DNA of 64,000 bases from Sphingopyxis macrogoltabida (GCF_001307295.1 NZ_CP012700.1:375001-439000); one strand, 5' to 3'; counted from the stretch's first letter, positions 48,005-57,142 are shown. The notes: a model not told the origin generated them from the sequence alone. Translations and numbers: made by a program.

Positions 48005-48778
48005 TCAGCGCAGAAACTGGCCGTCGTCGACCTTGAGGATCGTCCCGGTGACCGCTTCCGAGGCGGGCGACACCAAATAGAGCAAGCTTGAATCAAGTTG
48101 CTCCGGCAAACCCAGCCGCTTGCGCGGAAAGGTGCCGATAAAGGCGTCGCCGGTCCGTGACCGCATCCCGTCCATCATCTCGGAATCGAACGAGCCCGGG
48201 GCAATGCAATTGACGTTGATATGAAAGCGCGCCCATTCGATCGCCAGGGCTTCGCTCATCCGCACGACCGCAGCCTTGCTCGTCGCATAAAGGGCGGCAC
48301 CCTGCCTGGGCGCCACAAAGGCCGCTATCGAGGCTATATTGACGATCCGCCCGTGTTGCCTGGCCTCGATGAGCCGCGTTGCAACCTCGCGCGCGAAGAG
48401 GAAGGGCGCACGCACGTTCACGTCGAGCACGCGATCGATGAGATCGAGCGGCATGCGCGTTGCGAGCTGCGCATCGGGAATGCCGGCGTTGTTGATGAGG
48501 ATCCCGGTTGTTCCGAAAGCCGCCTGCGCCTTATCGACAGCCTCGACGATTTGCCCCGGGTCAGCGACATCGGCTGCGACGGCGGTCGCTCTGCCGCCCG
48601 CCGCCTCTATCTCGGCGACCAGCGCTTCGAGGCGTTCGATACGTCGGCCGACGACCGTAACGGCGGCACCCGCCGCTGCGAGCGTTTTGGCAAAGCGGTG
48701 GCCGAGCCCCGACGAGGCCCCGGTGACGATCGCAGACTGGCCCGCGAGAAGCGAGGCATCCTTCGGCGCGGCGGTCAT
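48005..48778 (-). CDS. SDR-family oxidoreductase (paralogue of the neighbouring SDR)
   Basis: A 257-residue short-chain dehydrogenase with TGASSGLGHRFAKT, NNAGIP, the SIAAFVAPRQGAALYATSKA active site, and a TGTILKVDDGQFLR ending. Its ATG overlaps the TGA of the CoA-ligase gene upstream, so it is coupled to it. VVGRRIER after strand 2 favours NADP(H). It is the third gene of a minus-strand operon: alcohol dehydrogenase, CoA ligase, SDR. Confidence 0.9.
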   Translation of the reverse strand: MTAAPKDASLLAGQSAIVTGASSGLGHRFAKTLAAAGAAVTVVGRRIERLEALVAEIEAAGGRATAVAADVADPGQIVEAVDKAQAAFGTTGILINNAGIPDAQLATRMPLDLIDRVLDVNVRAPFLFAREVATRLIEARQHGRIVNIASIAAFVAPRQGAALYATSKAAVVRMSEALAIEWARFHINVNCIAPGSFDSEMMDGMRSRTGDAFIGTFPRKRLGLPEQLDSSLLYLVSPASEAVTGTILKVDDGQFLR

Positions 48779-50325
48779 CGCGATGTGGCTCCGGCAGATT
48801 TGTCCCTGGCCCAATATTCGTCGCGGATGAGGCGTTTGTAGAGCTTGCCGGTGTCGAGCCGGGGGAGCGCTTTCGAGAAGTCGATCTGACGAGGTGCCTT
48901 GACGTGACTGAGCTTCTCGCGCGCGAGCGCGGTAAGTTCAGCCGCAAGCGCGTCACCGGCGTCGGACCAGTGGACGGGCTGAACGACCGCGATCACGCGC
49001 TCGCCCATCTCTTCGTCCGGTCCGCCGATCACGGCGACGTCCGCGACCTTTGGATGTGTCACCAGCAGATTCTCGATCTCCTGCGGATAGATGTTCACCC
49101 CACCCGAGATGATCATGAAGCTCTTGCGGTCGGTGAGATAGAGATAGCCTTCCTCGTCGACCCAGCCGATGTCGCCGAGCGTCGTCCATCCCTCCGCATG
49201 CCGCGACTCGTCGGTCTTGGCAGCGTCGTTGTGATACTCGAACCGCGGCCCGCCGCTGAAATAGATCGTGCCTTCCTGCCGAGGCGGAAGCTCCTGTCCT
49301 TCTTCGTCGCAAATGTGGAGCTTCGTCGTCAGGGGCCTGCCGACCGAGCCCTTGTGAGCGAGCCACTCCTGAGGCCCGATGAAGGTCCCGCCATTGCCTT
49401 CGGATCCACTGTAATATTCATGAATGATCGGACCGAACCAGTCCATCATCGCTTCCTTGACCGGGACCGGGCAGGGGGCGGCGGCGTGGACCACGGTGCT
49501 CAGCGACGAGACGTCATGGGCGGCGCGCTCGCCCTCCGGCATCTTGAGCATGCGGATGAAATGAGTCGGCACGAATTGCGCGATCGTCACCTTGTATCGC
49601 GCGATGGCGGCGAGCGCCGTCTCGGGGGCAAAGCGCTCCATGAGAACGACGGTGGCGCCAAGGCGCATCATCGCCATCGTCCAGCGGAGCGGTGCCGCAT
49701 GATAAATGGGGGCAGGGCAGAGATAGATGCTGTCCGCCGACGCGCCGTAGAGTTGCGTCGCCACCATGACGACCGAGTCCGGCTTGTCGATGGGCTCGCC
49801 GCAGATCGGGCTCGGCTTGATGCCTTTCGGCCGTCCCGTCGTGCCCGACGAATAGAGCATGTCATAGCCCGCCTGTTCGTCGGCGACCGGGACTGGGGGC
49901 ATTGCGCTGCGCTCGGACTCGAAATCGAGATAGCCCGCGATCCGGCCGCCTGTTGCGAACAGGTCGATATCGAGGTCGCGCCGCGCGATTTCCGCCGCGA
50001 CCTCGCCTTGCGCGGCCGAAATGATGAAGATCCGGGCGCCGCTGTCGCGCAATATATATTCGACTTCGTCAGCCTGGAGCTTGTTGGAGATGGTGACGAA
50101 GTAGAGGCCTGCACGCTGGGCAGCCCAGGCGATCTCGTAAAAAGCGGGCGAATTGGGAAGGCACATCGCGATCGTCGAGCCGGGAGCCAGTCCGAGGGCC
50201 CTAAATAGCTGCGCGCCCTGGTTCGAGCGGCGGTCGAGATCGGAATAGCGCAGCGCCTCGCCCGTTTCGGCCATGATCAGGGCGGGCTTGTGGGGCGTCG
50301 AGCGGGCATGGATCGAGGGATGCAT
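48775..50325 (-). CDS. Acyl-CoA ligase (AMP-forming, FadD-like)
   Basis: A 516-residue AMP-dependent synthetase that would join a carboxylic acid to CoA through an acyl-adenylate. The P-loop is LYSSGTTGRPKGI; EYYSGSEGNGG is the A5-type motif; TLGDIGWVDEEGYLYLTDR carries the adenylate-binding aspartate and hinge; TGKLYKRLIRD holds the C-terminal catalytic lysine. It overlaps the SDR that follows and lies 13 bp after the alcohol dehydrogenase. It is the only CoA ligase in the island and so probably the entry enzyme for the acid. Confidence 0.93.
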   Translation of the reverse strand: MHPSIHARSTPHKPALIMAETGEALRYSDLDRRSNQGAQLFRALGLAPGSTIAMCLPNSPAFYEIAWAAQRAGLYFVTISNKLQADEVEYILRDSGARIFIISAAQGEVAAEIARRDLDIDLFATGGRIAGYLDFESERSAMPPVPVADEQAGYDMLYSSGTTGRPKGIKPSPICGEPIDKPDSVVMVATQLYGASADSIYLCPAPIYHAAPLRWTMAMMRLGATVVLMERFAPETALAAIARYKVTIAQFVPTHFIRMLKMPEGERAAHDVSSLSTVVHAAAPCPVPVKEAMMDWFGPIIHEYYSGSEGNGGTFIGPQEWLAHKGSVGRPLTTKLHICDEEGQELPPRQEGTIYFSGGPRFEYHNDAAKTDESRHAEGWTTLGDIGWVDEEGYLYLTDRKSFMIISGGVNIYPQEIENLLVTHPKVADVAVIGGPDEEMGERVIAVVQPVHWSDAGDALAAELTALAREKLSHVKAPRQIDFSKALPRLDTGKLYKRLIRDEYWARDKSAGATSR

Positions 50326-50338
50326 AGTGTCCGTCCTC

Positions 50339-51445
50339 TCAGGGGATCATCACGGCCTTCACGCACCGTCCGGCGTGCTGGTCGGCAATGGCTTCGTTGA
50401 TCTGCGATAGCGGATATCTGCGAACGAGACGGTCGAAAGGCAGCTCTCCCGCCTTGTAGAGCTCGATCATGCGGGGGATGAACATATCGGGTAGGCTATC
50501 GCCTTCGATGATGCCCATCACGATATGACCCGCACCGACCAGTTGGTTGATCGAAAGACCCAGCCGATCGTCGGCGGGGCTTGCGATTCCGACAAGTCCG
50601 AAGGTCGCGCGCGGCGCCAATGCAGTCATCGCGGATTCGATGACCTCTCGCCGGCCTGTCGTGTCGAACGCATAATCGACCCCGACCGGGACGATTTCGC
50701 GGATTGCCGTCGCAAAGTCGGCGGAGGCCGGATCGATGACGTGCGTCGCACCAAGTTCGAGCGCCAGGGCCCGGCGTTCCTCCCGCGGCTCGACAACGAG
50801 GATGGTGGCACATTCCTGGACCTTGGCGCCGAGGACCGCACTCAGCCCCACCGCGCCGGCGCCGATCACAAGAAGCGACGAGCCTTTGGGGCAGGCGAGC
50901 GAGTTCATCACCGCGCCCACGCCCGTCTGGACACCGCAACCCAGCGGGCCAAGCAACTCGATCGGCAGCGCTGGGTCGACGCGGACGGTGTTGCGTTCAT
51001 TGGCAAGTGCATAGGATGCGAATGACGACTGGCCGAAGAAGTTCGCACTTGCGGGTTCTTCGCCGACACAGAGCGTCCGGCTTCCGTCCACTCGGCAGCC
51101 GCCATAGTTCATTTGTGCGAAGCGAACACAATAGGCCGGCCGGCCCTCATCGCACCGGGGGCATTCGCCGCAGCTGTTGAAGGTCAGTACGACATGATCG
51201 CCAGGGCGCACCTTCGACACCCCCTCGCCGACGCGCTCGACGATACCCGACCCTTCATGGCCAAGCACCGCCGGCGCCTTCATGATCTGGAGACTTCCGC
51301 CAAAGGCAAGGTCGGTATGACAGAGGCCGACGCCCGCGATGCGGACCAATATCTCGCCCGGCCGCGGATCTTCGAGCATGATATCCTCGATATCCCACCG
51401 CCCCCCCGGGGTGCGGGCTACCGCGGCGAATGCTTGCTTGGCCAT
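50339..51445 (-). CDS. Zinc-dependent alcohol dehydrogenase (aryl/allyl alcohol type)
   Basis: A 368-residue medium-chain alcohol dehydrogenase of the class-III-like bacterial group that includes benzyl-alcohol and geraniol dehydrogenases. GLCHTDLAFGG and LGHEGSGIVERVG hold the catalytic zinc; CGECPRCDEGRPAYC holds the structural zinc; IGAGAVGLSAV is the cofactor loop. The start at 51445 follows GGAGATGGAGC; an upstream in-frame extension has no family similarity. First gene of its minus-strand operon, divergent from the SDR at 51605. Confidence 0.92.
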   Translation of the reverse strand: MAKQAFAAVARTPGGRWDIEDIMLEDPRPGEILVRIAGVGLCHTDLAFGGSLQIMKAPAVLGHEGSGIVERVGEGVSKVRPGDHVVLTFNSCGECPRCDEGRPAYCVRFAQMNYGGCRVDGSRTLCVGEEPASANFFGQSSFASYALANERNTVRVDPALPIELLGPLGCGVQTGVGAVMNSLACPKGSSLLVIGAGAVGLSAVLGAKVQECATILVVEPREERRALALELGATHVIDPASADFATAIREIVPVGVDYAFDTTGRREVIESAMTALAPRATFGLVGIASPADDRLGLSINQLVGAGHIVMGIIEGDSLPDMFIPRMIELYKAGELPFDRLVRRYPLSQINEAIADQHAGRCVKAVMIP

Positions 51446-51518
51446 GCTCCATCTCCCATGCGCCGTCGCCGTTCGTCCATTGTCGAAAGGGGCAGCGGCG
51501 ATCCTTGCTCGCGTGGAA

Positions 51519-51554
51519 TTATCAATTGGCAAAAAAATAATCAATCAACTAATG
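51519..51554. promoter_or_regulatory. AT-rich operator-like region, divergent promoter
   Basis: TTATCAATTGGC (51519-51530), a run of A and then AATCAATCAACTAATG form an AT island in the 159-bp region between divergent alcohol dehydrogenase and SDR genes. The TCAATTG and AATCAATC elements match the half-site type of the ATTAATT set. Confidence 0.4.
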
Positions 51555-51604
51555 AAATTCTCTGATGCTCGTGATGGGCGCTGACGCGAAGAGTGTGAGG
51601 GAGA

Positions 51605-52420
51605 GTGACAGTGGCCGGGGACGCGTTTCGTGAGGATATTTTCAAGAACAGGACATTGTTCGTCGCCGGAGGGTCAGGTGGCATCAATCTCGCGATTGCC
51701 GAGCGATTCGCCGAACTCGGGGCGAACATAAGCCTCATAAGCCGCGATGCCGAGCGGGTGTGTGCAGCCGCCAGGAGCATTGATCCGGGTGGTGCGCGCG
51801 CAATGGGGCTCGCCGCCGATGTTCGCGATTTCGAGGCGGTGGACGCAGCCTTCGCTGCGACGGTCGAACGGTTCGGGGAGATCGACTTCGTCGTTTCCGG
51901 TGCTGCTGGAAATTTTCTGGCACCGGTGATTGGCATGTCCGCAAACGCATTCAAGACGGTCATAGACATCGACCTTCTGGGCACTTTCAACGTGATGCGC
52001 GCTGCGTTCGACCATTTGCGCAAACCTGGCGCGTCGCTCATCTCGATTACGGCGGGACAAGCCATTCGCCCGACGATGTTCCAGGCGCATGCCGGCGCGG
52101 CAAAGGCAGGGATCAACAATCTGACCCAGACGCTCGCGATGGAGTGGGGGCCAACCGGCGTTCGCGTAAACGCCATCGCTCCGGGGCCGATCGGCGATAC
52201 TGAAGGCATGCGCAGGCTGACCCCATCGGAGGCTGCGACCGCGGCGTTGAAGAAACGGATTCCGCTGCGCGACTATGGCGTCAAGCGCGACATCGCCGAT
52301 CTCGCGGTATTTCTTTGCACCCCCAATGCAAAATATATCACCGGAGCAATTCTCGATTGTGACGGAGGTTCTGTGCTCGGTGACGCGTCGGCAGACGCCC
52401 TCACTGTCCCGCCGCGATAG
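51605..52420 (+). CDS. SDR, 2,4-dienoyl-CoA reductase (DECR)-like
   Basis: A 271-residue short-chain dehydrogenase of the dienoyl-CoA reductase type. The cofactor loop is AGGSGGINLAIAERF. The usual Tyr-x3-Lys is replaced by QAHAGAAKAG, as in DECR-type enzymes. RDAER after strand 2 suggests NADP(H), and it closes with TGAILDCDGG. It would reduce a conjugated dienoyl-CoA or a similar enoyl thioester so that beta-oxidation of an unsaturated or ring-derived chain can continue. It starts with GTG after GAGGGAGA. Confidence 0.85.
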   Translation: MTVAGDAFREDIFKNRTLFVAGGSGGINLAIAERFAELGANISLISRDAERVCAAARSIDPGGARAMGLAADVRDFEAVDAAFAATVERFGEIDFVVSGAAGNFLAPVIGMSANAFKTVIDIDLLGTFNVMRAAFDHLRKPGASLISITAGQAIRPTMFQAHAGAAKAGINNLTQTLAMEWGPTGVRVNAIAPGPIGDTEGMRRLTPSEAATAALKKRIPLRDYGVKRDIADLAVFLCTPNAKYITGAILDCDGGSVLGDASADALTVPPR

Positions 52421-52431
52421 GCAAGGACCGC

Positions 52432-53229
52432 TCAGCCTTCGAGGAGGTTGTCCTGTAGCCGGCCAAGATCGCTATCCGAGAGGCCGAGGACGTCCTTCGC
52501 GAAGCTGGATATCGAGCCATGCCGCCACTCCAGTTCGCGAAAGGCAGCCTCGATATAGCTGCGATCGGCGCGCATAAGGATTTCGAGCGCATCGGGCGCC
52601 AGGCGTTCCATCCACTTTCCTTGCATGCCCGCCGCCGCCGCACTCGCGGTCAGGCGTTTCCAGTCGAGCAGTTCGGCCGTCTTGCAATAGTCCGCGATGA
52701 TATATTCCCGGCGAATTCCGATGAGATCGAGCAATAGTGCGATGGCGATGCCGGTGCGGTCCTTCCCGGCCGAGCAGTGGATGAGCACCGGCAGGCTGCC
52801 TGCGGCGATATGGCGATACAGGCTGGCGAGATGCGTCGCGTGCCTGTCGGCCAGGCTTCGGTAGAAATGCCGCACTGCTTCGGCATAATCATCGGGCTTG
52901 AGGTCGCGCGCAAACAACCGCTGATCGCCTGAAAGATCGATATCGCCCTCGTCCCAGACCAAGGTAGTGCGCTTTTCCGCAAAAGCCGGAACGGTCGGAT
53001 GGAGCGCGCGCTCGCTGGCCAGGCGCAGGTCTGCGATCGTGGAAATCGCGTCGAGCGATTCGTTGCGGATATCGTCGCTCGTCAACTCGTCCAGCCGGGC
53101 GGACCGCCATATCAGCCGTCGCTTCAAAACCCTGCCATCGCGGGCCGGATAGCCGCCGACCTCCCGAAAGTTCTGGCCGCCGGCAAGTGCGACCAGCCGG
53201 TCCTCTTCGATCACGACAGTCTCGGTCAT
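52432..53229 (-). CDS. Tyrosine-phosphatase-like protein (Y_phosphatase3 type)
   Basis: A 265-residue phosphatase. The P-loop is IHCSAGKDRTGIA (C-x5-R), and the early NFREVGGYPARDGR block is the signature of the bacterial tyrosine/lipid phosphatase group that includes MptpB- and LipA-type enzymes. DYAEAVRHFYRSL and the C-terminal ADRSYIEAAFRELE follow as in family members. Standing inside a CoA-catabolic island with several small-molecule kinases, it may act on a phosphorylated metabolite rather than on protein; this is only a suggestion. It is divergent from the hydratase gene at 53466. Confidence 0.88.
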   Translation of the reverse strand: MTETVVIEEDRLVALAGGQNFREVGGYPARDGRVLKRRLIWRSARLDELTSDDIRNESLDAISTIADLRLASERALHPTVPAFAEKRTTLVWDEGDIDLSGDQRLFARDLKPDDYAEAVRHFYRSLADRHATHLASLYRHIAAGSLPVLIHCSAGKDRTGIAIALLLDLIGIRREYIIADYCKTAELLDWKRLTASAAAAGMQGKWMERLAPDALEILMRADRSYIEAAFRELEWRHGSISSFAKDVLGLSDSDLGRLQDNLLEG

Positions 53230-53392
53230 ATGATATCCCACAAAAAGGTGCGCCCGTGCGCCGCGTTTATCAACCAGTCTCGGGTTTCCAATCTGTGACG
53301 CCATTCCCTTCGACTTTGGCGTCATCGCCCGGTGCCCGGGCTCCATCCCCGCTCATGCTAGACCGGAAGAACCCGCCCCAGCCTTATTATGT

Positions 53393-53410
53393 GATTGATT
53401 AATTGATTGT
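53393..53410. promoter_or_regulatory. ATTAATT site between phosphatase and hydratase
   Basis: GATTGATTAATTGATTGT, an imperfect palindrome around ATTAATT (53398-53404), 56 bp before the hydratase start. The rest of the 236-bp divergent gap carries no gene. Confidence 0.5.
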
Positions 53411-53465
53411 GCAACCCGGTCGGGGGATGCTAGCTCACCGGATCAGCAATGGAAAAGGTCCGCGG

Positions 53466-54263
53466 ATGACAGGCAAGCCGCTTCGCGTTCAGGTCGAAAG
53501 CGCCGAAGACGTAGCCGTCGTGCGCTTCGCCAATCCGCCGCACGGCACCGTCTCGAACGGCGGTGCGGCGGACCTTGTCGCGGCGATCAGGCCCCTCCTC
53601 GCGGCGGCCGAAACACGAGCGATCATTCTCACAGGCGGTCAGGACGGCATCTTCATCCGCCACGCCGACGTCCGGCAAATTGCAACTTCGCTTGAACGCG
53701 TAGGCATGGGAAGCGTCGATCCGCAAGCCTTTGCGACCAGCGCATTCGCCGAACTCGGCGCGATGCTCGACGCCGCCGAAAAGCCGGTGATCGCCGCGAT
53801 TGACGGCCTGTGCATGGGCGGCGGCTTCGAAATTGCACTCGCCTGCACCATGCGGATCGCATCGCCCGCCGCCACCGCGATCGGCCTTCCCGAAATTCGC
53901 CTCGACATCTTCCCCGGCGGAGGGGGAACGCAGCGGCTGTCGCGACTGGTCGGACGCCATCGGGCCCGCCTGTTCATGCTCCGCGGCGACGTCATGACGG
54001 CCAGCCAGGCGCTGGCGGCCGGCCTTGTCGATGAAGTGGTCCCCTGTGCGCTCGATCGTGCCCTCGAATTGGCCGGCATGTTCGCCGGCCGTTCGACCGC
54101 CGCGGTGTCCGCGATCCTGCGCCTGACGGCCACTGACGAAGACCGGGAGAGGCTGGCCGCGGAAGCTTGCCGGTTTGGCGAGCTTGGCCTCACCGGCGAG
54201 GTGCTGCCGGAGGCGCTCTTCCAGTTCGCAGAAGGCGATGTCGGACTTGAAGCGATGCGATGA
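53466..54263 (+). CDS. Enoyl-CoA hydratase/isomerase
   Basis: A 265-residue crotonase. LCMGGGFEIALACT and IGLPEIRLDIFPGGGGTQRL hold both catalytic glutamates, so true enoyl-CoA hydratase activity is expected. The CoA/oxyanion loop is reduced (GGQDGIFIRHADVRQI). The start at 53466 is the first ATG after the operator with a purine stretch (GGAAAAGG); the frame opens earlier with a TTG inside the operator. It is a single-gene transcript, converging on the oxidoreductase at 54302. Confidence 0.85.
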   Translation: MTGKPLRVQVESAEDVAVVRFANPPHGTVSNGGAADLVAAIRPLLAAAETRAIILTGGQDGIFIRHADVRQIATSLERVGMGSVDPQAFATSAFAELGAMLDAAEKPVIAAIDGLCMGGGFEIALACTMRIASPAATAIGLPEIRLDIFPGGGGTQRLSRLVGRHRARLFMLRGDVMTASQALAAGLVDEVVPCALDRALELAGMFAGRSTAAVSAILRLTATDEDRERLAAEACRFGELGLTGEVLPEALFQFAEGDVGLEAMR

Positions 54264-54277
54264 AGGGGCTGTGCGCA

Positions 54278-54305
54278 GCGTCAGGCGTCAGGCGTCAGGC
54301 GTCAG
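54278..54305. repeat. Four tandem 7-bp repeats over a stop codon
   Basis: GCGTCAG is repeated four times exactly. The last copy contains the stop codon (54302-54304) of the minus-strand oxidoreductase. Slippage here would change its C-terminus or 3' region. Confidence 0.9.
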
Positions 54306-55315
54306 GGCTCCGGCGAAACTCTGACGACGAGCTTTCCGTCGTTGCCCCCTGTAAACAGCAGGTCGAGCGCGGCCACCGCCTCCTCGAGCCCGTCGACGAC
54401 ATGATCCTTCCAGGCAAGCCGGCCCTCGGCAATCCACGACGAGAGGTCGGCGAATGCTCCAGGCGCCTGGCGAAGATAATCGATCACGATGAAGCCTCGA
54501 ACGGTCAGGCGCTGCATGAGGATTCGCCCGAAGTCGCGCGGCCCCGGCATTGGCCCGTCCTCATTGTAGGCGGAGATCATTCCGCACAGCGCCATGCGGC
54601 CATCCTTGCGGAGACGCGAGAAAACGGCATCCATGATCGGACCGCCGACATTTTCGAAATTCATGTCGATACCTGTCGGGTACAGCCGGTCGAGCGCGAC
54701 ACCGACATCCTCGTTGCGATAGTCGATCGCCGAATCAAACCCCAGCGTCTCGGTAAGCCAGCCGCATTTTTCCGGGCCGCCGGCAATCCCGACCACTTGC
54801 GCGCCCTTGATGCGGCCGATTTGACCGACGATCGAGCCGACGGCACCCGCCGCCGCGGACACCGCCAGGACTTCGCCTTCCCGAGGCTTGCAGATGTCCA
54901 GCAGCCCGAAATAGGCCGTCAGTCCCGTCGCCCCGAGGACCGACAAATAGGCCGTCAGCGGAACTCCAGCCTGCGGCGCGATACGACGCGATCCGCGCTC
55001 ATTCGCTATCGAGTAAAGCTCCCAACCGCCGGTCGATGGCAGGACGAGGTCCCCGACGCGAAAGCGGTCCGAGCGCGAAGCCTCGACGACCCCGATCGTG
55101 CCGCCGCGCATGACGTCGCCCACACCGACCGGAGGCAGATATTGGTCGCGATCGCTCATCCAGAGCCGGTTCGTCGGATCAAGCGAAAGATAGAGGTTGC
55201 GAACCAATATCTCTCCGTCCGCGAGCGGGCCTATGGGCGTTTCCCGCAGTTCCAGGTCCGCAGCGCCAGGCGCGCCTTGCGGACGGCGCTTCAATATCCA
55301 TTGGCGGTTCTTCAT
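54302..55315 (-). CDS. NADP-dependent oxidoreductase (MDR, PTGR/YfmJ-like)
   Basis: A 337-residue zinc-free medium-chain reductase of the prostaglandin/leukotriene reductase group, which reduces alpha,beta-unsaturated ketones or aldehydes with NADPH. It has NLYLSLDPTNRLWM, VLGATGLTAYFGLLDIC and AAAGAVGSIVGQIGRIKG (nucleotide loop), then GIAGGPEKCGWL (lysine for the NADP phosphate) and NFENVGGPIMDAV. There are no zinc cysteines. It probably reduces an enone intermediate. It is divergent from the EthD gene. Confidence 0.9.
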   Translation of the reverse strand: MKNRQWILKRRPQGAPGAADLELRETPIGPLADGEILVRNLYLSLDPTNRLWMSDRDQYLPPVGVGDVMRGGTIGVVEASRSDRFRVGDLVLPSTGGWELYSIANERGSRRIAPQAGVPLTAYLSVLGATGLTAYFGLLDICKPREGEVLAVSAAAGAVGSIVGQIGRIKGAQVVGIAGGPEKCGWLTETLGFDSAIDYRNEDVGVALDRLYPTGIDMNFENVGGPIMDAVFSRLRKDGRMALCGMISAYNEDGPMPGPRDFGRILMQRLTVRGFIVIDYLRQAPGAFADLSSWIAEGRLAWKDHVVDGLEEAVAALDLLFTGGNDGKLVVRVSPEP

Positions 55316-55400
55316 ATCCTATCTCCTTAAGCGCGGGACAGCGACCAGAGCCAATTCCCATCCGGGGCGCGCGGCGACCCTTTCACAAGAAAGTCTGACC

Positions 55401-55778
55401 ATGATTGCCATCAAATTCTGCCTGCGGCGGTTGCCCGCTCTCACATTGTCCGAATTTCAGGACTATTGGCTCAATCAACATGCACCGCTTGTTCGCAGCG
55501 TTGCCGAGACGCTTGGCATCCGCCGCTATGTCCAGTCGCACGCCCTTGACGACGACGGGCTTACCCGTGCTTTGGCTGGCCGCGGCTGCGAGCTTCCGCC
55601 CTACGACGGTATTGCCGAGCTTTGGTACGATAGCGCGGCTGCCGTGCGAGCGGCGGGTATGACCGAGGCAGGACGCGCCGCAGGCAGGCTGCTGCTCGCC
55701 GACGAGAAAAGGTTCATCGACCTTCCCAACTCGCCCATCTTCTGGGTTCAGGGGCACGACATCATCAGCAATGGATAG
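55401..55778 (+). CDS. EthD-domain protein
   Basis: A 125-residue ferredoxin-like alpha-beta protein of the EthD family. LRRLPALTLSEFQDYWLNQHA and HAPLVRS are the family signature, followed by GIRRYVQSH and IAELWYDS. Such small dimeric proteins are required in some P450 systems (EthD) and are frequent in CoA-degradation clusters, but the reaction is unknown. The start at 55401 is the first ATG that precedes the domain; its ribosome-binding site is weak (AAGAAAG). It ends convergent with the thiolase gene. Confidence 0.8.
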   Translation: MIAIKFCLRRLPALTLSEFQDYWLNQHAPLVRSVAETLGIRRYVQSHALDDDGLTRALAGRGCELPPYDGIAELWYDSAAAVRAAGMTEAGRAAGRLLLADEKRFIDLPNSPIFWVQGHDIISNG

Positions 55779-55845
55779 CGGCGGGCGAATGCGCCGCCCG
55801 CCGCTATTTGTTATCGGCTCCAATCCGTCAGCCAAAGCTTCGACG

Positions 55846-57096
55846 TCAAAGCCTTTCGATGATGATCGCCGGCGCCATGCCGCCGGCGGCGCACATGGTG
55901 ACCAGGCCATAGCGGCCGCCCGAGCGTTCGAGTTCGTCGAGCGCGGTGCCGATCAGGATCGAGCCGGTCGCGCCGATCGGGTGACCGAGCGCCATCGAAC
56001 CGCCGTTGATGTTGACCTTTTCACGATCCAGATCCAGGTCGCGGATGAACTTCTCGGCAACGACCGAGAAGGCCTCGTTGATTTCCCAGACGTCGATGTC
56101 GTCCTTGGTCAGCCCCGCCTTTTCGAGCACCTTCTTCGCCGCCGGGGCCGGGGCGTTGAGCATCAGCGTCGGGTCGTCGCCGATATTGGCATAAGCGACG
56201 ATGCGCGCGCGCGGGGTCAGGCCGTTCTTCTCGGCATAGGCTTGCGACGTGAGCAGGATCGCCGCGGCGCCGTCGACGACGCCCGACGAATTGCCCGCAT
56301 GATGGAAATGCTGGATTTCGAGGTCGGGATAGCGGCGGTTGATCTGCTTGCGGAAGGTCACCCCGCCGCCAAGATCGAAATCGGCCAGGCCGCTGAAGCT
56401 GGGCTTCAGCGCGGCAAGCCCTTCGGCGGTCGTTTCGGGGCGCGGAAACTCCTCGCGGTCGAGCGCAACGCTGCCGTCTGGGTTAAGGACGGGGACGACC
56501 GACTTGCTGAAACGGCCTTCCTTGATCGCCTTGTCGGCGCGCTGCTGGCTGACGAGCGCGAGCGCATCGAGAGCCTCGCGGCTGATGCCTTCCATCGTCG
56601 CGATCGCGTCGCCGCAAATTCCCTGGTGCGATTGCGGGTGGAGCGTGTCGAGCGCTTCATGACCCGATCCCATCATCTGGGGGGCAAGGCCGGCGTTGGC
56701 CTGCTCAGCGGCGTGGCTGGCGGTAAAGCTCATCATTTCGGTGCCGCCGGCGATCACGCAATCTTCCATACCCGACATCACCGACGCCGCCGCGAAGTTC
56801 ACCGAACTGATGCCGCCGCCGCAGAAGCGGTCGAGCGTCGTGCCGCTCGCCTTGATGTCATAGCCCGCCGAAAGCGCCGCCATGCGGCCGAGGTCACCGC
56901 CCTGCTTGCCGACCTGGCTCGACGTCGACCAGACGATGTCGTCGACCGTTGATGTGTCGAGATTATTGCGGTCGCGGATCGCAGCGAGCACCGTCGCGGC
57001 AAGATGCTGCGGGTGAAGGTGCGAAAGCGCGCCCTTGCCGGGCTTGCCGATCCCGCGCGGGGTGCGGACGGCGTCGATGATATAGGCTTCAGTCAT
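55846..57096 (-). CDS. Acetyl-CoA C-acyltransferase (thiolase)
   Basis: A 416-residue degradative thiolase that cleaves 3-ketoacyl-CoA with CoA. The nucleophilic Cys is in DRFCGGGISSVNFA, the NEAFSVV motif supplies the Asn/His network, GHPIGATGS holds the His, and CAAGGMAPA holds the second Cys. Unlike the thiolase-like fusion at 44809, all active-site residues are present, so this is likely the real thiolase of the island. AAGGA precedes the ATG. It is divergent from the aldehyde dehydrogenase at 57314. Confidence 0.95.
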   Translation of the reverse strand: MTEAYIIDAVRTPRGIGKPGKGALSHLHPQHLAATVLAAIRDRNNLDTSTVDDIVWSTSSQVGKQGGDLGRMAALSAGYDIKASGTTLDRFCGGGISSVNFAAASVMSGMEDCVIAGGTEMMSFTASHAAEQANAGLAPQMMGSGHEALDTLHPQSHQGICGDAIATMEGISREALDALALVSQQRADKAIKEGRFSKSVVPVLNPDGSVALDREEFPRPETTAEGLAALKPSFSGLADFDLGGGVTFRKQINRRYPDLEIQHFHHAGNSSGVVDGAAAILLTSQAYAEKNGLTPRARIVAYANIGDDPTLMLNAPAPAAKKVLEKAGLTKDDIDVWEINEAFSVVAEKFIRDLDLDREKVNINGGSMALGHPIGATGSILIGTALDELERSGGRYGLVTMCAAGGMAPAIIIERL

Positions 57097-57142
57097 GAAA
57101 GCATCCTTGCAAGAAGTTGGTCCGATCCAGAATTAGTCGAGC

